This document shows, piece by piece, positions 1 through 7,948 of a stretch of DNA of 33,764 bases (positions are counted from its first letter, which is position 1; every line of letters starts with the position of its first letter). The DNA comes from Flavobacterium sp. (GTDB taxonomy: Bacteria > Bacteroidota > Bacteroidia > Flavobacteriales > Flavobacteriaceae), in the NCBI GenBank assembly GCA_018062725.1, contig JAGORP010000012.1, positions 1 through 33,764 on the forward strand, written 5' to 3'. The notes under the pieces are model-generated. The model was not told the DNA's origin, did not search any database, and saw nothing but the letters and a program-made list of their open reading frames with translations. A program made the position numbers and the translations under genes.

Positions 1-245
1 GTTTATTACTTAGTCATACAGGGTTAAAGTATTATTACAAAAATGATAAAAAAGTGTTTGAACAAATTAAAAGGCGGTATTTATCAAACCGCTGGCACAA
101 TTCAGATTTTGAAAAGCAAATCAAAGAAATTGCGCACAATATAAGAAACACAAATTCAAATCAAAAGGTTAAGCAAATCAAACTTTATCCAACTAATCAA
201 TTAAACATGTTTACTTCAAATTTTGTAAACGATGTATCTTATTAA
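1..245 (+). CDS. Unknown protein, C-terminal end only (truncated by window edge)
   Basis: The reading frame is open from base 3 to the stop at 243-245 with no stop upstream, so this is the last 80 residues of a longer gene that starts outside the window. A GTG at 54 could in principle start a 63-residue protein, but nothing supports it. The visible part is basic and rich in Lys, Asn, Gln and Tyr, with no signal peptide or membrane segment. I do not recognise the family. The next gene follows 44 bases downstream on the same strand and the two probably share a transcript. The position next to a tRNA-Leu 3' end suggests an accessory region, which is inference only. Confidence 0.5.
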   Translation, partial: LLLSHTGLKYYYKNDKKVFEQIKRRYLSNRWHNSDFEKQIKEIAHNIRNTNSNQKVKQIKLYPTNQLNMFTSNFVNDVSY

Positions 246-289
246 CACAAATAAAAAACACAATTATTAACAATTTAATTTTATTAAAA

Positions 290-949
290 ATGGATCGAAA
301 ATTAATTTCAAAAGACGAAAGCGGGATTCAAAGAACCGTTAAACAGTTAACAGATTTTGCAAAAGAATTAAACCCACTTATTGAAGCCTACAACGTTTTA
401 AACATAGGTAAATACAATAATGAGGTTTATCAATCACAGTTAACATACAGGGGTGACAACGAAACAAAAATATATTTGAGTTTAGAACGTGAACGACTTG
501 TAAAAGCTGGTATTACAAACGAAGTATCAATTCAAGGGATTTTAAAAACACACGAAACTACATTACAGGAATACAAAGAGAAAATAAACAGGGTTTTAGA
601 AAAAAGAAGTGAAGCAAATTTTCTCGATATTTCAGTACTGGAATACTCAAACAACAAATTTATTTTGTCTAAAAGTTCAGTTGATGCAATAACAGAAAAA
701 TATAGTACTTATGCGAACGGCAAAGAAGAAATTGAAATTGTAGAACAAACTGAACAATTAATAAAAGATTTCTATTTGCTAAAATCCAAAATTGAGAAAT
801 ATGTAGGGCATGAGTTAAGAAATAATCTAAGAATAAAAGACTATGTTTTTAACAACCTCGTAATACAATACACTACTGAAGATAAAATGCAAATTAAAAC
901 CGATTCGTTAAGTAGTCTTAGAAGACTAAAAAGAGAATTGAATAATTAA
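290..949 (+). CDS. Unknown 219-residue coiled-coil-like protein
   Basis: This complete frame starts at an ATG, 44 bases after the preceding partial gene, and ends just before a clear hairpin terminator. The product is soluble, charged and probably largely helical, with Lys/Glu-rich stretches around residues 85-110 and 140-175. There is no signal peptide, membrane segment or cysteine motif. I recognise no domain and assign no function. Its full length, the downstream terminator and a second gene on the same strand make it a believable gene. The lack of any familiar family beside mostly conserved housekeeping genes fits an accessory or mobile-element origin, but no integrase, relaxase or transposase is visible here. 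Confidence 0.6.
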   Translation: MDRKLISKDESGIQRTVKQLTDFAKELNPLIEAYNVLNIGKYNNEVYQSQLTYRGDNETKIYLSLERERLVKAGITNEVSIQGILKTHETTLQEYKEKINRVLEKRSEANFLDISVLEYSNNKFILSKSSVDAITEKYSTYANGKEEIEIVEQTEQLIKDFYLLKSKIEKYVGHELRNNLRIKDYVFNNLVIQYTTEDKMQIKTDSLSSLRRLKRELNN

Positions 950-959
950 AAACAAAAGG

Positions 960-992
960 AGCTGAAGCGTAAAAACTTCAGTTCTTTTTTTT
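960..992 (+). terminator. Rho-independent terminator after the unknown gene pair
   Basis: CTGAAG (962-967) pairs with CTTCAG (976-981), extended by flanking A-T and G-T pairs, and is followed by a run of eight T at 985-992. It lies 10 bases after the stop of the 290-949 gene. Confidence 0.8.
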
Positions 993-1419
993 GTAATAAT
1001 ATCAACTTAAAATAAGCCATTTTAAGAACGTATCTTTTTAATTACTTACATTGTTATAAAAAATAAAAAAAGGTACTGTAAAACTTCTTAAAATTTATTA
1101 CAATGTGTTGCGTCCCGCCCTTTTTACACTCATTTACCATTTTTAAAGGTTGCACCCTATTTTGCAACTATACAAAACAAAGTCTTAGTTTATAAGGGAT
1201 TCCAAAAGATTAAAAAAAGATGCAATGTATCGGAATAGAAAATTTTAAACCATTGGAGAATTTTCGCAATGGGTTATTATTTACCCAAGTGCAAAAATGT
1301 ACTAAGGCTAAAATTTAGATAACTATCAAAATGAATAAAAAAGAAATTCAAAAAGGATTTTTAGAGAAAAAAAAACAGCGTTTTGAATAATGTTTGGCAA
1401 ATGTTTGGCAAATAGGAAT
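993..1419. other. Intergenic stretch with small inverted repeats, no gene seen
   Basis: About 430 bases hold no believable gene; the only ATG frame of note is a 19-codon Lys-rich one at 1331-1390. Small dyads are visible: GTTGCA/TGCAAC at 1149-1154 and 1163-1168, CCATTG/CAATGG at 1250-1255 and 1267-1272, and GGGT/ACCC just after. The tandem repeat at 1390-1411 is listed separately. Clustered short dyads beside a tRNA 3' end can mark an attachment or transfer region, but no integrase, transfer protein or direct repeat of the tRNA is visible, so this is only a possibility. Confidence 0.4.
1390..1411. repeat. Tandem pair of an 11-bp unit ATGTTTGGCAA
   Basis: Two perfect head-to-tail copies of ATGTTTGGCAA occupy 1390-1400 and 1401-1411, followed by the first two bases of a third. 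They lie just beyond the tRNA terminator. Read in frame from 1386 the repeat gives NNVWQMFGK and then a stop at 1413-1415, but that frame is closed upstream at 1362. Confidence 0.75.
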
Positions 1420-1460
1420 AAAAAAAACCGCAAATAATTAATAATCAATTATTTACGGTT
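1420..1460 (-). terminator. Terminator of the tRNA-Gly/tRNA-Leu transcript
   Basis: AACCG-C-AAATAATT (1426-1439) pairs with AATTATTT-A-CGGTT (1447-1460) with one C/A mismatch. On the minus strand the stem is followed by a run of eight T (complement of 1420-1427). It starts eight bases beyond the tRNA-Leu 3' end, as expected for the end of the tRNA transcript. Confidence 0.8.
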
Positions 1461-1468
1461 AATTAAAG

Positions 1469-1552
1469 TACTCAAGGCGGGACTTGAACCCGCACGAACT
1501 AATGTTCACTGGATTTTAAGTCCAGCGTGTCTACCAATTCCACCACTCGAGC
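1469..1552 (-). tRNA. tRNA-Leu, anticodon UAA
   Basis: On the minus strand the acceptor arms GCTCGAG and CTTGAGT pair (two G-U), the discriminator is A, and the T arm carries GGTTCAA. The anticodon stem CTGGA/TCCAG holds the loop CTTAAAA, which gives anticodon UAA, reading UUA codons. The length of 84 with a long variable arm is typical of leucine tRNAs. The 3' CCA is not encoded, so it must be added after transcription. It lies 39 bases downstream of tRNA-Gly in the same transcript. Its 3' end faces the unknown genes at 1-949, the usual orientation for an island inserted at a tRNA. Confidence 0.95.
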
Positions 1553-1591
1553 ATTTTACAATTTCTTGTAAATATATTTTAAAGGTAGTAG

Positions 1592-1664
1592 AGCGAAAAA
1601 CGGGGTTCGAACCCGCGACCTCGACCTTGGCAAGGTCGCGCTCTACCAACTGAGCTATTTTCGC
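1592..1664 (-). tRNA. tRNA-Gly, anticodon GCC
   Basis: On the minus strand the acceptor arms GCGAAAA and TTTTCGC pair perfectly and the discriminator is U, as in bacterial glycine tRNAs. The D arm reads AGCTCAGTTGGTAGAGC. The anticodon stem CGACC/GGTCG encloses TTGCCAA, giving anticodon GCC. The T arm holds GGTTCGAACCC. Total length is 73 and CCA is not encoded. It is the promoter-proximal gene of the pair. Confidence 0.96.
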
Positions 1665-1711
1665 ATTGCGTTTTTAAAGAACTTCGCGATACTTGTTCCG
1701 TATTGCGAGTG

Positions 1712-1741
1712 CAAATATACAACAAGAAATTACTTCTGCAA
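1712..1741 (-). promoter_or_regulatory. Bacteroidota-type promoter for the tRNA pair
   Basis: On the minus strand TTG (1739-1741) is followed, after a 19-base spacer, by TATATTTG (1712-1719). This matches the Bacteroidota -33 TTG and -7 TAnnTTTG consensus. Transcription would start around 1704-1707, about 40 bases before tRNA-Gly. Confidence 0.8.
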
Positions 1742-1805
1742 GAACTTTTTGAAAAAAAATGCAATTCAATTTTTAAGCTATTGAATTGTAACTATTTAAA
1801 AACAA

Positions 1806-4412
1806 TTATTTTTTTGAAATCATGCGTTTGATTTCGTTCAATTTCATCAAAGCCTCCACCGGAGTGAGTGTATTGATATCTAAACTTAAGATTTCTTCTT
1901 TTATTTCTTCCAAAAGCGGATCGTCCATGTTAAAAATACTCAGTTGCATCTCGTCGCCTGTTGATTTGATTCCGTTAAGAACTTCACCCGAATGATTTTT
2001 TTCCAGTTTCTTTAATATTTTACCCGCTTTCTGAATCACAATTTGCGGAATTCCGGCCATTTTTGCCACATGAATACCAAAACTATGGGCACTTCCACCT
2101 TTTTCCAATTTTCGAATAAAAAGCACATTATCTTTTAATTCTTTTACCGAAACATTATAATTTTGAATACGCGGCAAACTTTCCGTCATTTCATTTAACT
2201 CGTGATAATGCGTGGCAAACAACGTTTTGGGTTGCGCTGGATTTTCATGCAAAAATTCGGCAATGGCCCAAGCAATTGAAACCCCATCATACGTACTGGT
2301 TCCACGACCAATTTCATCTAATAACACCAAACTTCTATCAGAAATATTATTCAAAATAGACGCCGTTTCATTCATCTCGACCATAAAGGTAGATTCGCCC
2401 ATAGAAATGTTATCACTGGCTCCAACTCTCGTGAAAATTTTATCTACCAATCCCATCGTAACGGCATCGGCAGGTACAAAACTTCCCATTTGAGCCAAGA
2501 GTACAATTAAGGCAGTTTGACGCAAAATAGCCGACTTACCAGACATATTTGGTCCGGTAATCATGATCATTTGTTGCGAATCACGGTCCAAATACACATC
2601 ATTGGCAATATACGGAACACCAATTGGTAATTGTTTTTCGATAACCGGGTGACGACCATTTTTGATTTCTAAGGCAAACGAATCGTTAATTTCGGGACAA
2701 TTGTAATTATTATCGATAGCCAATTGTGCAAAAGAACACAAACAATCTATTTGCGCTATTAAATTTGCATTGAACTGCACAGGCTTAATATACGTGGAAA
2801 TCCAACTCACCAACTGTTCAAACAACTGACTTTCCAATTGCTGAATTTTTTCTTCAGCACCTAAAATCTTCGATTCGTATTCTTTCAATTCTTCGGTGAT
2901 GTAGCGCTCGGCATTTACCAAAGTCTGTTTACGAATCCATTCTGAAGGCACTTTATCTTTGTGTGTATTTCTAACTTCAATATAATAACCGAATACATTA
3001 TTGAAAGATACCTTTAGCGACGGAATTCCTGTTGCGTCTGATTCTCTTTTTTCAATCGCATCTAAAAATCCTTTTCCAGTATTGGAAATATTTCGCAATT
3101 CGTCTAATTCGGCATTGACTCCAAAAGCAATCGCATTCCCTTTATTAATCGCTACGGGCGCTTCTTGATTTAGCGTTGTAGCAATTTTTTCACGGAGCAA
3201 ATCACAAGAATGCAAGCTATCTCCAATTACTTTTACTGCTTCTTGCGGACTTTTCAACGCCAATTCTTTCACTGGAATAATGGCATCTAGCGATTCTTTC
3301 AAATAAATAACTTCCCGTGGTGAAATTCTTCCTGCCGCCACTTTGGAAATCAAACGTTCCAAATCGGAAATTTGCTTGATTTGGTGTTGAATTAGATGCA
3401 GAATCTCTTGATTTTCTTTCAAATAACGCACTACTTCGTGACGACTTCTAATTTTTGTCAGATCTTTCAACGGAAGAGCCAACCAGCGTTTTAACAATCT
3501 CCCTCCCATTGGCGAAAGGGTCTTGTCAATTACATCTAAAAGGGTTACTGCATTCGGATTATAACTATGATACAATTCTAAATTTCGAATGGTAAAGCGA
3601 TCCATCCACACATAAGCATCTTCTGCAATACGATGGATAGAAGTAATATGCTGAATTTTATTATGTTGCGTTTCGGATAAATAATACAAAATAGCGCCCG
3701 AAGCTATGATTCCGTGAAACAATTCTTCAATCCCGAAACCTTTTAAAGAATTCGTTTGAAAATGATTTGTTAAGGTTTCAAAGCCATAATCTTCTTTATA
3801 CACCCAATCTTCCAGGTAAAAAGCGTGGAAATTATCACCAAAGGCCACTTTAAAGTCATTTTTGTTTTGCTTGGGTACTAAAATTTCACTCGGACTAAAG
3901 TTTTGCAATAATTTATCTACATATTCTTCATTGCCTTCCGAAGTTAAAAATTCACCGGTAGAAACATCCAGAAAGGCAACGCCAATTTGTTTTTTCCCAA
4001 AATAAACCGATGCCAAAAAATTATTAGATTTAGAAACCAACACCTCATCATTCATCGAAACTCCCGGAGTTACCAATTCGGTCACCCCTCGTTTGACAAT
4101 GGTTTTGGTCATCTTAGGATCTTCTAATTGATCACAAATAGCCACCCTAAGTCCCGCTTTAACCAATTTTGGCAAATAAGTATTTAAGGAATGATGAGGA
4201 AAACCTGCCAAGGCGGTCTCCGAATCACTGCCTGCTCCTCTTTTGGTTAAGGTAATTCCTAAAATTTTGGAGGCACGAACGGCATCTTCACCAAAAGTTT
4301 CATAAAAATCTCCAACACGGAATAACAAACAAGCATCTGGATACTTGTTTTTAATCTCGTTATACTGCTTCATTAACGGTGTTTCCTTGGGAGATTTTTC
4401 TTTTGCAGACAA
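1806..4412 (-). CDS. mutS: DNA mismatch repair ATPase MutS
   Basis: MutS recognises base mismatches and small loops and recruits MutL. The 868 residues are full length for the family. The mismatch-binding Phe-x-Glu motif is in GDFYETF (F36, E38). The C-terminal ATPase carries Walker A GPNMSGKS near residue 620 and Walker B with signature DEIGRGTS near residue 695. A QLSIF element near residue 820 looks like a sliding-clamp (DnaN) binding motif. The start is a TTG at 4410-4412. No in-frame ATG lies upstream, and the first internal ATG (M14) would shorten the conserved N-terminus, so TTG is preferred. It is transcribed alone, divergently from the DUF1573 gene and convergently with nothing obvious; no terminator is clear before the tRNA promoter. 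Confidence 0.97.
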   Translation of the reverse strand: MSAKEKSPKETPLMKQYNEIKNKYPDACLLFRVGDFYETFGEDAVRASKILGITLTKRGAGSDSETALAGFPHHSLNTYLPKLVKAGLRVAICDQLEDPKMTKTIVKRGVTELVTPGVSMNDEVLVSKSNNFLASVYFGKKQIGVAFLDVSTGEFLTSEGNEEYVDKLLQNFSPSEILVPKQNKNDFKVAFGDNFHAFYLEDWVYKEDYGFETLTNHFQTNSLKGFGIEELFHGIIASGAILYYLSETQHNKIQHITSIHRIAEDAYVWMDRFTIRNLELYHSYNPNAVTLLDVIDKTLSPMGGRLLKRWLALPLKDLTKIRSRHEVVRYLKENQEILHLIQHQIKQISDLERLISKVAAGRISPREVIYLKESLDAIIPVKELALKSPQEAVKVIGDSLHSCDLLREKIATTLNQEAPVAINKGNAIAFGVNAELDELRNISNTGKGFLDAIEKRESDATGIPSLKVSFNNVFGYYIEVRNTHKDKVPSEWIRKQTLVNAERYITEELKEYESKILGAEEKIQQLESQLFEQLVSWISTYIKPVQFNANLIAQIDCLCSFAQLAIDNNYNCPEINDSFALEIKNGRHPVIEKQLPIGVPYIANDVYLDRDSQQMIMITGPNMSGKSAILRQTALIVLLAQMGSFVPADAVTMGLVDKIFTRVGASDNISMGESTFMVEMNETASILNNISDRSLVLLDEIGRGTSTYDGVSIAWAIAEFLHENPAQPKTLFATHYHELNEMTESLPRIQNYNVSVKELKDNVLFIRKLEKGGSAHSFGIHVAKMAGIPQIVIQKAGKILKKLEKNHSGEVLNGIKSTGDEMQLSIFNMDDPLLEEIKEEILSLDINTLTPVEALMKLNEIKRMISKK

Positions 4413-4453
4413 AATATAAAAAAATTTGATTATTGGCGACGAATTTACTTATT

Positions 4454-4488
4454 TTGGCTCAATATTTGTTTAAATATTTTTACATTTG
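4454..4488 (+). promoter_or_regulatory. Possible promoter of the DUF1573 gene
   Basis: TACATTTG at 4481-4488 fits the -7 consensus. The best upstream TTG (4454-4456) is 24 bases away, one longer than usual. The start codon is 24 bases downstream of the -7 element. Confidence 0.5.
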
Positions 4489-4512
4489 TTTATTAAATAA
4501 TTACATTAAATT

Positions 4513-5058
4513 ATGAAAAAGATATTACTTATGGCTGCTGCCGTTGCTTTCTTTGGGAATTTAGACGCTACAGCTCAAGAAAAAGCTAAGGAAACTACAA
4601 AAGCTAAAAAAGCCAAATCAACGAAAGTTGCCTCTAAAAAAGACGAAGCACCTAAATTCGAAATGGTAAAAGTGGCAGGTCCAGCCATGACATTTGAATC
4701 GGAAACAGTTGATTACGGAACGATCGAGCAAGGTGCTGACGGACAAAGACAATTCACAATCATTAATAATGGTACAGAACCATTAGTAATTTCCAATGCT
4801 GTTGGATCTTGCGGTTGTACAGTACCAACGTTTCCAAAAGAACCTATTGCTCCTGGAGCAAAAGCTGTTATTGGTGTAAAATATGACACCAACAGAGTGG
4901 GTGCTTTTACTAAATCGGTAACCATTACTTCTAATGCAAAAGATTTACCAACTAAGGTTGTAACTATCAAAGGAACGGTAAATGCTAAACCAGCTCCAGT
5001 TTCTCCATTAACTCCAGCAGCTCCAGCAGGACCTGTTGTGGATCAACCAAAAAGTTAA
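4513..5058 (+). CDS. Secreted DUF1573 domain protein
   Basis: The protein opens with a signal peptide (residues 1 to about 22, ending ATAQ). A Lys/Ala/Thr-rich linker follows (about 23-48), then one DUF1573 domain (about 58-156), which is an immunoglobulin-like beta-sandwich. Domain hallmarks are DYGTIEQG, FTIINNGTEPL and the paired cysteines of GSCGCTVP (C100, C102). The tail is rich in Pro and Ala. DUF1573 proteins are common in Bacteroidota and are exported to the periplasm or surface; their biochemical role is not settled. The gene has its own promoter candidate and terminator, so it is probably transcribed alone and strongly. Confidence 0.9.
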   Translation: MKKILLMAAAVAFFGNLDATAQEKAKETTKAKKAKSTKVASKKDEAPKFEMVKVAGPAMTFESETVDYGTIEQGADGQRQFTIINNGTEPLVISNAVGSCGCTVPTFPKEPIAPGAKAVIGVKYDTNRVGAFTKSVTITSNAKDLPTKVVTIKGTVNAKPAPVSPLTPAAPAGPVVDQPKS

Positions 5059-5078
5059 TTCAAGCAAAACAATATTTT

Positions 5079-5106
5079 AAGCTCTCTTTACAGGGAGCTT
5101 TTTTTA
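5079..5106 (+). terminator. Terminator of the DUF1573 gene
   Basis: AAGCTCTC (5079-5086) pairs with GGGAGCTT (5093-5100; one T-G pair) around the loop TTTACA, and a T run continues to 5105. Confidence 0.85.
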
Positions 5107-5117
5107 TTTTATACCTC

Positions 5118-5999
5118 ATGAAGAATTTACTGGTAATACTACTTCTTTTTAATTTGTATTCATTTCAAGCACAAAAAAAGACAAAACTTAAAATAAAGAA
5201 TTTCCGAGTAGCATATTTAGACGACTCGATTAAGGAAACTTCTGGCTTGTGCTTTTTTAACAAATCATGCTTGACTTTTAACGATGGTGGAAATACTTCA
5301 ACGTTGTATGAATTAAATCAATCGGACGGAAAAATATCCAGTTCAAAATTAATACCCATACCAAATCAAGATTGGGAAGCCATCACCACTGACAGCACTT
5401 CAATTTTTATTGGTGATTTTGGAAATAATCTTGGCACCAGAAAAGACTTAAGCATTTATAAAATACAATTTGATGACAATTCTGTAGTGCGTCAAACGTT
5501 AAAAATAGAATTCTTATATTCCAATCAATCGGATTTCTCCCGTAGAAATTTAAAACACGATTTTGATGCAGAAGCGATGATCTATTTAGAGGGTAAAATT
5601 CATTTATTTTCAAAAGAATGGTTGTCGAAAAAAACATCACATTATATCATTGATCCAAATTCCACAACAAAACAATCCTTAAAGCCAACCGAAGAATTTA
5701 AAACCAAGTTTATGGTTACTGATGCTGCTTATTTTGACCAGACTTTATATTTAGTGGGATACACAAAAAGTGGACGAACCTATTTGATGGTATTCTCTAA
5801 AGATTCAACCGCTACTTTTTTTTCTTCAAAACCAAGAAAATACAAATTAGGATCACTTTTAACCATCGGACAAATAGAAGGAATAACGGTTAACAAAGAA
5901 GGAATTTATATTTCGGGAGAAGGAATTTCTAATGCTCTCTTAAATATAAAACCCACTTTGTATTTTATTCCGCATAGCGTTTTTAAAAATATCCGTTAA
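5118..5999 (+). CDS. Secreted protein of unknown function, probable beta-propeller fold
   Basis: The 293-residue product begins with a signal peptide (residues 1-18, LLLFNLYSFQAQ) and contains no membrane segment. Repeating strand-turn patterns with motifs such as ETSGL, FNDGGNTSTLYEL, DWEAI, IGDFGNN and DAEAM are typical of secreted, propeller-like proteins of Bacteroidota. The DWEAI...GDFGNN pair resembles what I recall of SdiA-regulated or esterase-like propeller families, but that similarity is from memory and unverified. There is no C-terminal T9SS sorting domain. It starts 12 bases after a terminator and ends 27 bases before the methyltransferase gene, with which it may be co-transcribed. 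No function is assigned. Confidence 0.7.
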   Translation: MKNLLVILLLFNLYSFQAQKKTKLKIKNFRVAYLDDSIKETSGLCFFNKSCLTFNDGGNTSTLYELNQSDGKISSSKLIPIPNQDWEAITTDSTSIFIGDFGNNLGTRKDLSIYKIQFDDNSVVRQTLKIEFLYSNQSDFSRRNLKHDFDAEAMIYLEGKIHLFSKEWLSKKTSHYIIDPNSTTKQSLKPTEEFKTKFMVTDAAYFDQTLYLVGYTKSGRTYLMVFSKDSTATFFSSKPRKYKLGSLLTIGQIEGITVNKEGIYISGEGISNALLNIKPTLYFIPHSVFKNIR

Positions 6000-6014
6000 A
6001 TTTTAGAATTTATG

Positions 6015-6022
6015 TAATTTTG
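6015..6022 (+). promoter_or_regulatory. -7-like element directly before the methyltransferase start
   Basis: TAATTTTG fits TAnnTTTG and ends only four bases before the ATG at 6027. If used, the transcript would start at or very near the start codon. No TTG is found 17-23 bases upstream, so support is partial. Confidence 0.35.
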
Positions 6023-6026
6023 TGGC

Positions 6027-6560
6027 ATGAGAAAAATTGAAAATAGCGAATTAGACCGAAAATCGATTGAAGAATTCAAGCAAGCCGAAAAAACACCCAT
6101 TATAATTGTATTGGATGACATAAGAAGTTTGCACAATATTGGTTCGGTATTTAGAACGAGTGACGCCTTTTTAATTGAGAAAATTTATTTGTGCGGTATT
6201 ACCGCTACGCCACCCAACAAAGAAATCAACAAAACAGCGCTAGGCGCAACTGATACCGTAACTTGGGAATACCAAAAAGAGGTTTTACAAGTTATTTCCG
6301 ATTTAAAGTCTGAAAATGTTGAAGTCTATGCCATCGAACAAGTCGAAAACGCCATTTTCTTAGATGATTTTAAAACAGAAACCAACAAAAAATATGCTTT
6401 GGTTTTTGGAAATGAAGTTTTTGGTGTGAATCAAGAAGCGGTAAAACTTTGCGACGGCGCGATTGAAATTCCGCAATTAGGTACCAAACATTCGTTAAAT
6501 ATTTCCGTAAGTACCGGAATAGTGATTTGGGATTTGTTTTGCAAGTTGAAGACTTCTTAG
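6027..6560 (+). CDS. SpoU/TrmH-family RNA 2'-O-methyltransferase
   Basis: The product is a SPOUT-class enzyme that transfers a methyl group from S-adenosylmethionine to the 2'-hydroxyl of a ribose in tRNA or rRNA. All three family motifs are present. Motif 1 is NIGSVFRT (37-44) with the catalytic Arg43. Motif 2 is FGNEVFGV (127-134). Motif 3 is IPQLGTKHSLNISVS (148-162), which forms the trefoil-knot cofactor site. At 177 residues it is a compact form with only the catalytic domain, so the target RNA and position cannot be assigned. It is convergent with the folK fusion gene, with a repetitive spacer between. Confidence 0.9.
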   Translation: MRKIENSELDRKSIEEFKQAEKTPIIIVLDDIRSLHNIGSVFRTSDAFLIEKIYLCGITATPPNKEINKTALGATDTVTWEYQKEVLQVISDLKSENVEVYAIEQVENAIFLDDFKTETNKKYALVFGNEVFGVNQEAVKLCDGAIEIPQLGTKHSLNISVSTGIVIWDLFCKLKTS

Positions 6561-6689
6561 ACAATTAGATCGTTAGACTTCTCAAAATATTAGATTATTA
6601 GATCTTCAGACTAACTTAGGAATTAAATATACACAAGTAGACTTCTCCTATTTAAAATATTTTAATCTAAAAAGTCTAAGCAAGTCTAA
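6557..6689. repeat. TTAGA-rich low-complexity spacer between convergent genes
   Basis: The left half has five TTAGA units on the plus strand (6557 to about 6605). The right half has the same unit inverted, as TCTAA in AATCTAA, AGTCTAA and AGTCTAAC (about 6662-6690). The arrangement is a diffuse inverted repeat that could fold on either strand and end both convergent transcripts. No simple hairpin plus T run stands out. Confidence 0.55.
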
Positions 6690-7826
6690 CTAACAATCCA
6701 ACTTCTCCTGAATAGCCTGTAAAATGGTAATGTAATCTTCTTGCCGCTTTACAAAATCGAAATCGGAAACATCAATAACCAATACGTTTAAATCGGTTTG
6801 TGTTTTGATGTAATCCAAATACCCTTGATTGATTTTATCCAAATATTCTGCAGGAATTTCCTGTTCGTAACTACGACCTCGTTTTTTGATGTTTTTTAAA
6901 AGCCTTTCCGTGTTTTGATACAAGTATACATACAAATCAGGCTTCGGCATTTCCTTATAAATAATATCGAACAAGGTCTTATACAATCGGAATTCATCTT
7001 CTTGCAAAGTCACTTTCGCAAAAATTAAGGACTTAAAAATATGATAATCGGCCATTACAAAGTCAGCAAACAAATCAAATTGCGACAAATCATCGGCCAA
7101 TTGCTGATATCGGTCGGCTAAAAACGACATTTCTAACGGAAACGCATAGCGATTTTGATCTTTATAAAATTTAGGCAAAAACGGATTATCAGCAAAACGT
7201 TCCAAGACCAACTTGGCATTAAAATCTTCTGAAATTTTTGTTGCTAACGTCGTTTTTCCAGCACCAATATTTCCTTCAATAGCAATGTAATTGATTTGAT
7301 TTACATTACAATTCATGGCAGGAGCGGTTAACGAAGCAATAATTTTACAATCGCTTTGATCTTCACACCTTTGAATTAATTCTGAAATTGATTGCTGTAA
7401 AACCGGATGGTGCCATTCTAATTTCAAATCTTGAAACGGGAGCAATACAAATTTTCGATGCTGCATTTGTAAGTGCGGAATTGTGACATTTTCCGAATCG
7501 ATAATTTGTTCGTCAATCGCAATAATATCAATATCTATGATTCGCGCTTCATAACCTGCAGCTTTTTTACGCGTGCGTCCCATTTCCTTTTCAATCGTGG
7601 TAATTTTACGCAAAATCTTTTCTGCCGAGAAAGACGAATGCACCAGTAATGCGCAGTTATAAAAAGCATCACTTTCAAAACCCCAAGAAGGTGTTTCATA
7701 CAGATTAGAAACACGCAAAACCAATCCAATTCGTTGGTGAACCAATTGTATACAAGTCTCGATATTCTCGAGTCGATTTCCTATATTACTTCCTAATGAA
7801 AGGATGACTTTTTTCTGCAAATTCAT
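6690..7826 (-). CDS. folK: Bifunctional HPPK (FolK) - deoxynucleoside kinase fusion
   Basis: This is one continuous 378-residue frame carrying two enzymes. Residues 6 to about 158 are 6-hydroxymethyl-7,8-dihydropterin pyrophosphokinase, a folate pathway enzyme. They include LSLGSNIGNR (9-18), GRTRKKAAGYEARIIDIDII with the metal-binding D98 and D100, and PHLQMQHRKFVLLPF (117-131). Residues about 178-378 are a deoxynucleoside kinase of the dNK/dGK type. They include the P-loop GNIGAGKT (185-192), the LERF and DRY elements, and the lid motif KKRGRSYEQE. That half phosphorylates deoxynucleosides for salvage; which base it prefers cannot be read. The start is an ATG and no internal stop or frameshift separates the halves. 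It is convergent with the methyltransferase and divergent from sppA. Confidence 0.93.
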   Translation of the reverse strand: MNLQKKVILSLGSNIGNRLENIETCIQLVHQRIGLVLRVSNLYETPSWGFESDAFYNCALLVHSSFSAEKILRKITTIEKEMGRTRKKAAGYEARIIDIDIIAIDEQIIDSENVTIPHLQMQHRKFVLLPFQDLKLEWHHPVLQQSISELIQRCEDQSDCKIIASLTAPAMNCNVNQINYIAIEGNIGAGKTTLATKISEDFNAKLVLERFADNPFLPKFYKDQNRYAFPLEMSFLADRYQQLADDLSQFDLFADFVMADYHIFKSLIFAKVTLQEDEFRLYKTLFDIIYKEMPKPDLYVYLYQNTERLLKNIKKRGRSYEQEIPAEYLDKINQGYLDYIKTQTDLNVLVIDVSDFDFVKRQEDYITILQAIQEKLDC

Positions 7827-7948
7827 AGCAGGACAAAGTAAGGAAAAAGAAATCTACATTAATAATTAATTTAATGCAGTGTTAATAACTATTTCGATGT
7901 AACAAAAAACAAAAAAAAGCTACATATAGAGAATAAATAAGATTGAAA

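Noticed and set aside
1109..1120. GTCCCGCC near 1112 as a copy of the tRNA-Leu T-arm (GGCGGGAC)
   Set aside because: The match is only 8 bases and is inverted; an attachment repeat should be longer and direct.
1579..1764. 61-codon frame on the minus strand across tRNA-Gly
   Set aside because: It runs straight through the tRNA gene and its promoter; there is no protein-like composition.
2212..2493. 93-codon plus-strand frame inside mutS
   Set aside because: It is antisense to a conserved part of MutS and has no family features.
4713..4970. 85-codon minus-strand frame inside the DUF1573 gene
   Set aside because: It is antisense to a well-supported domain; such mirror frames are expected by chance.
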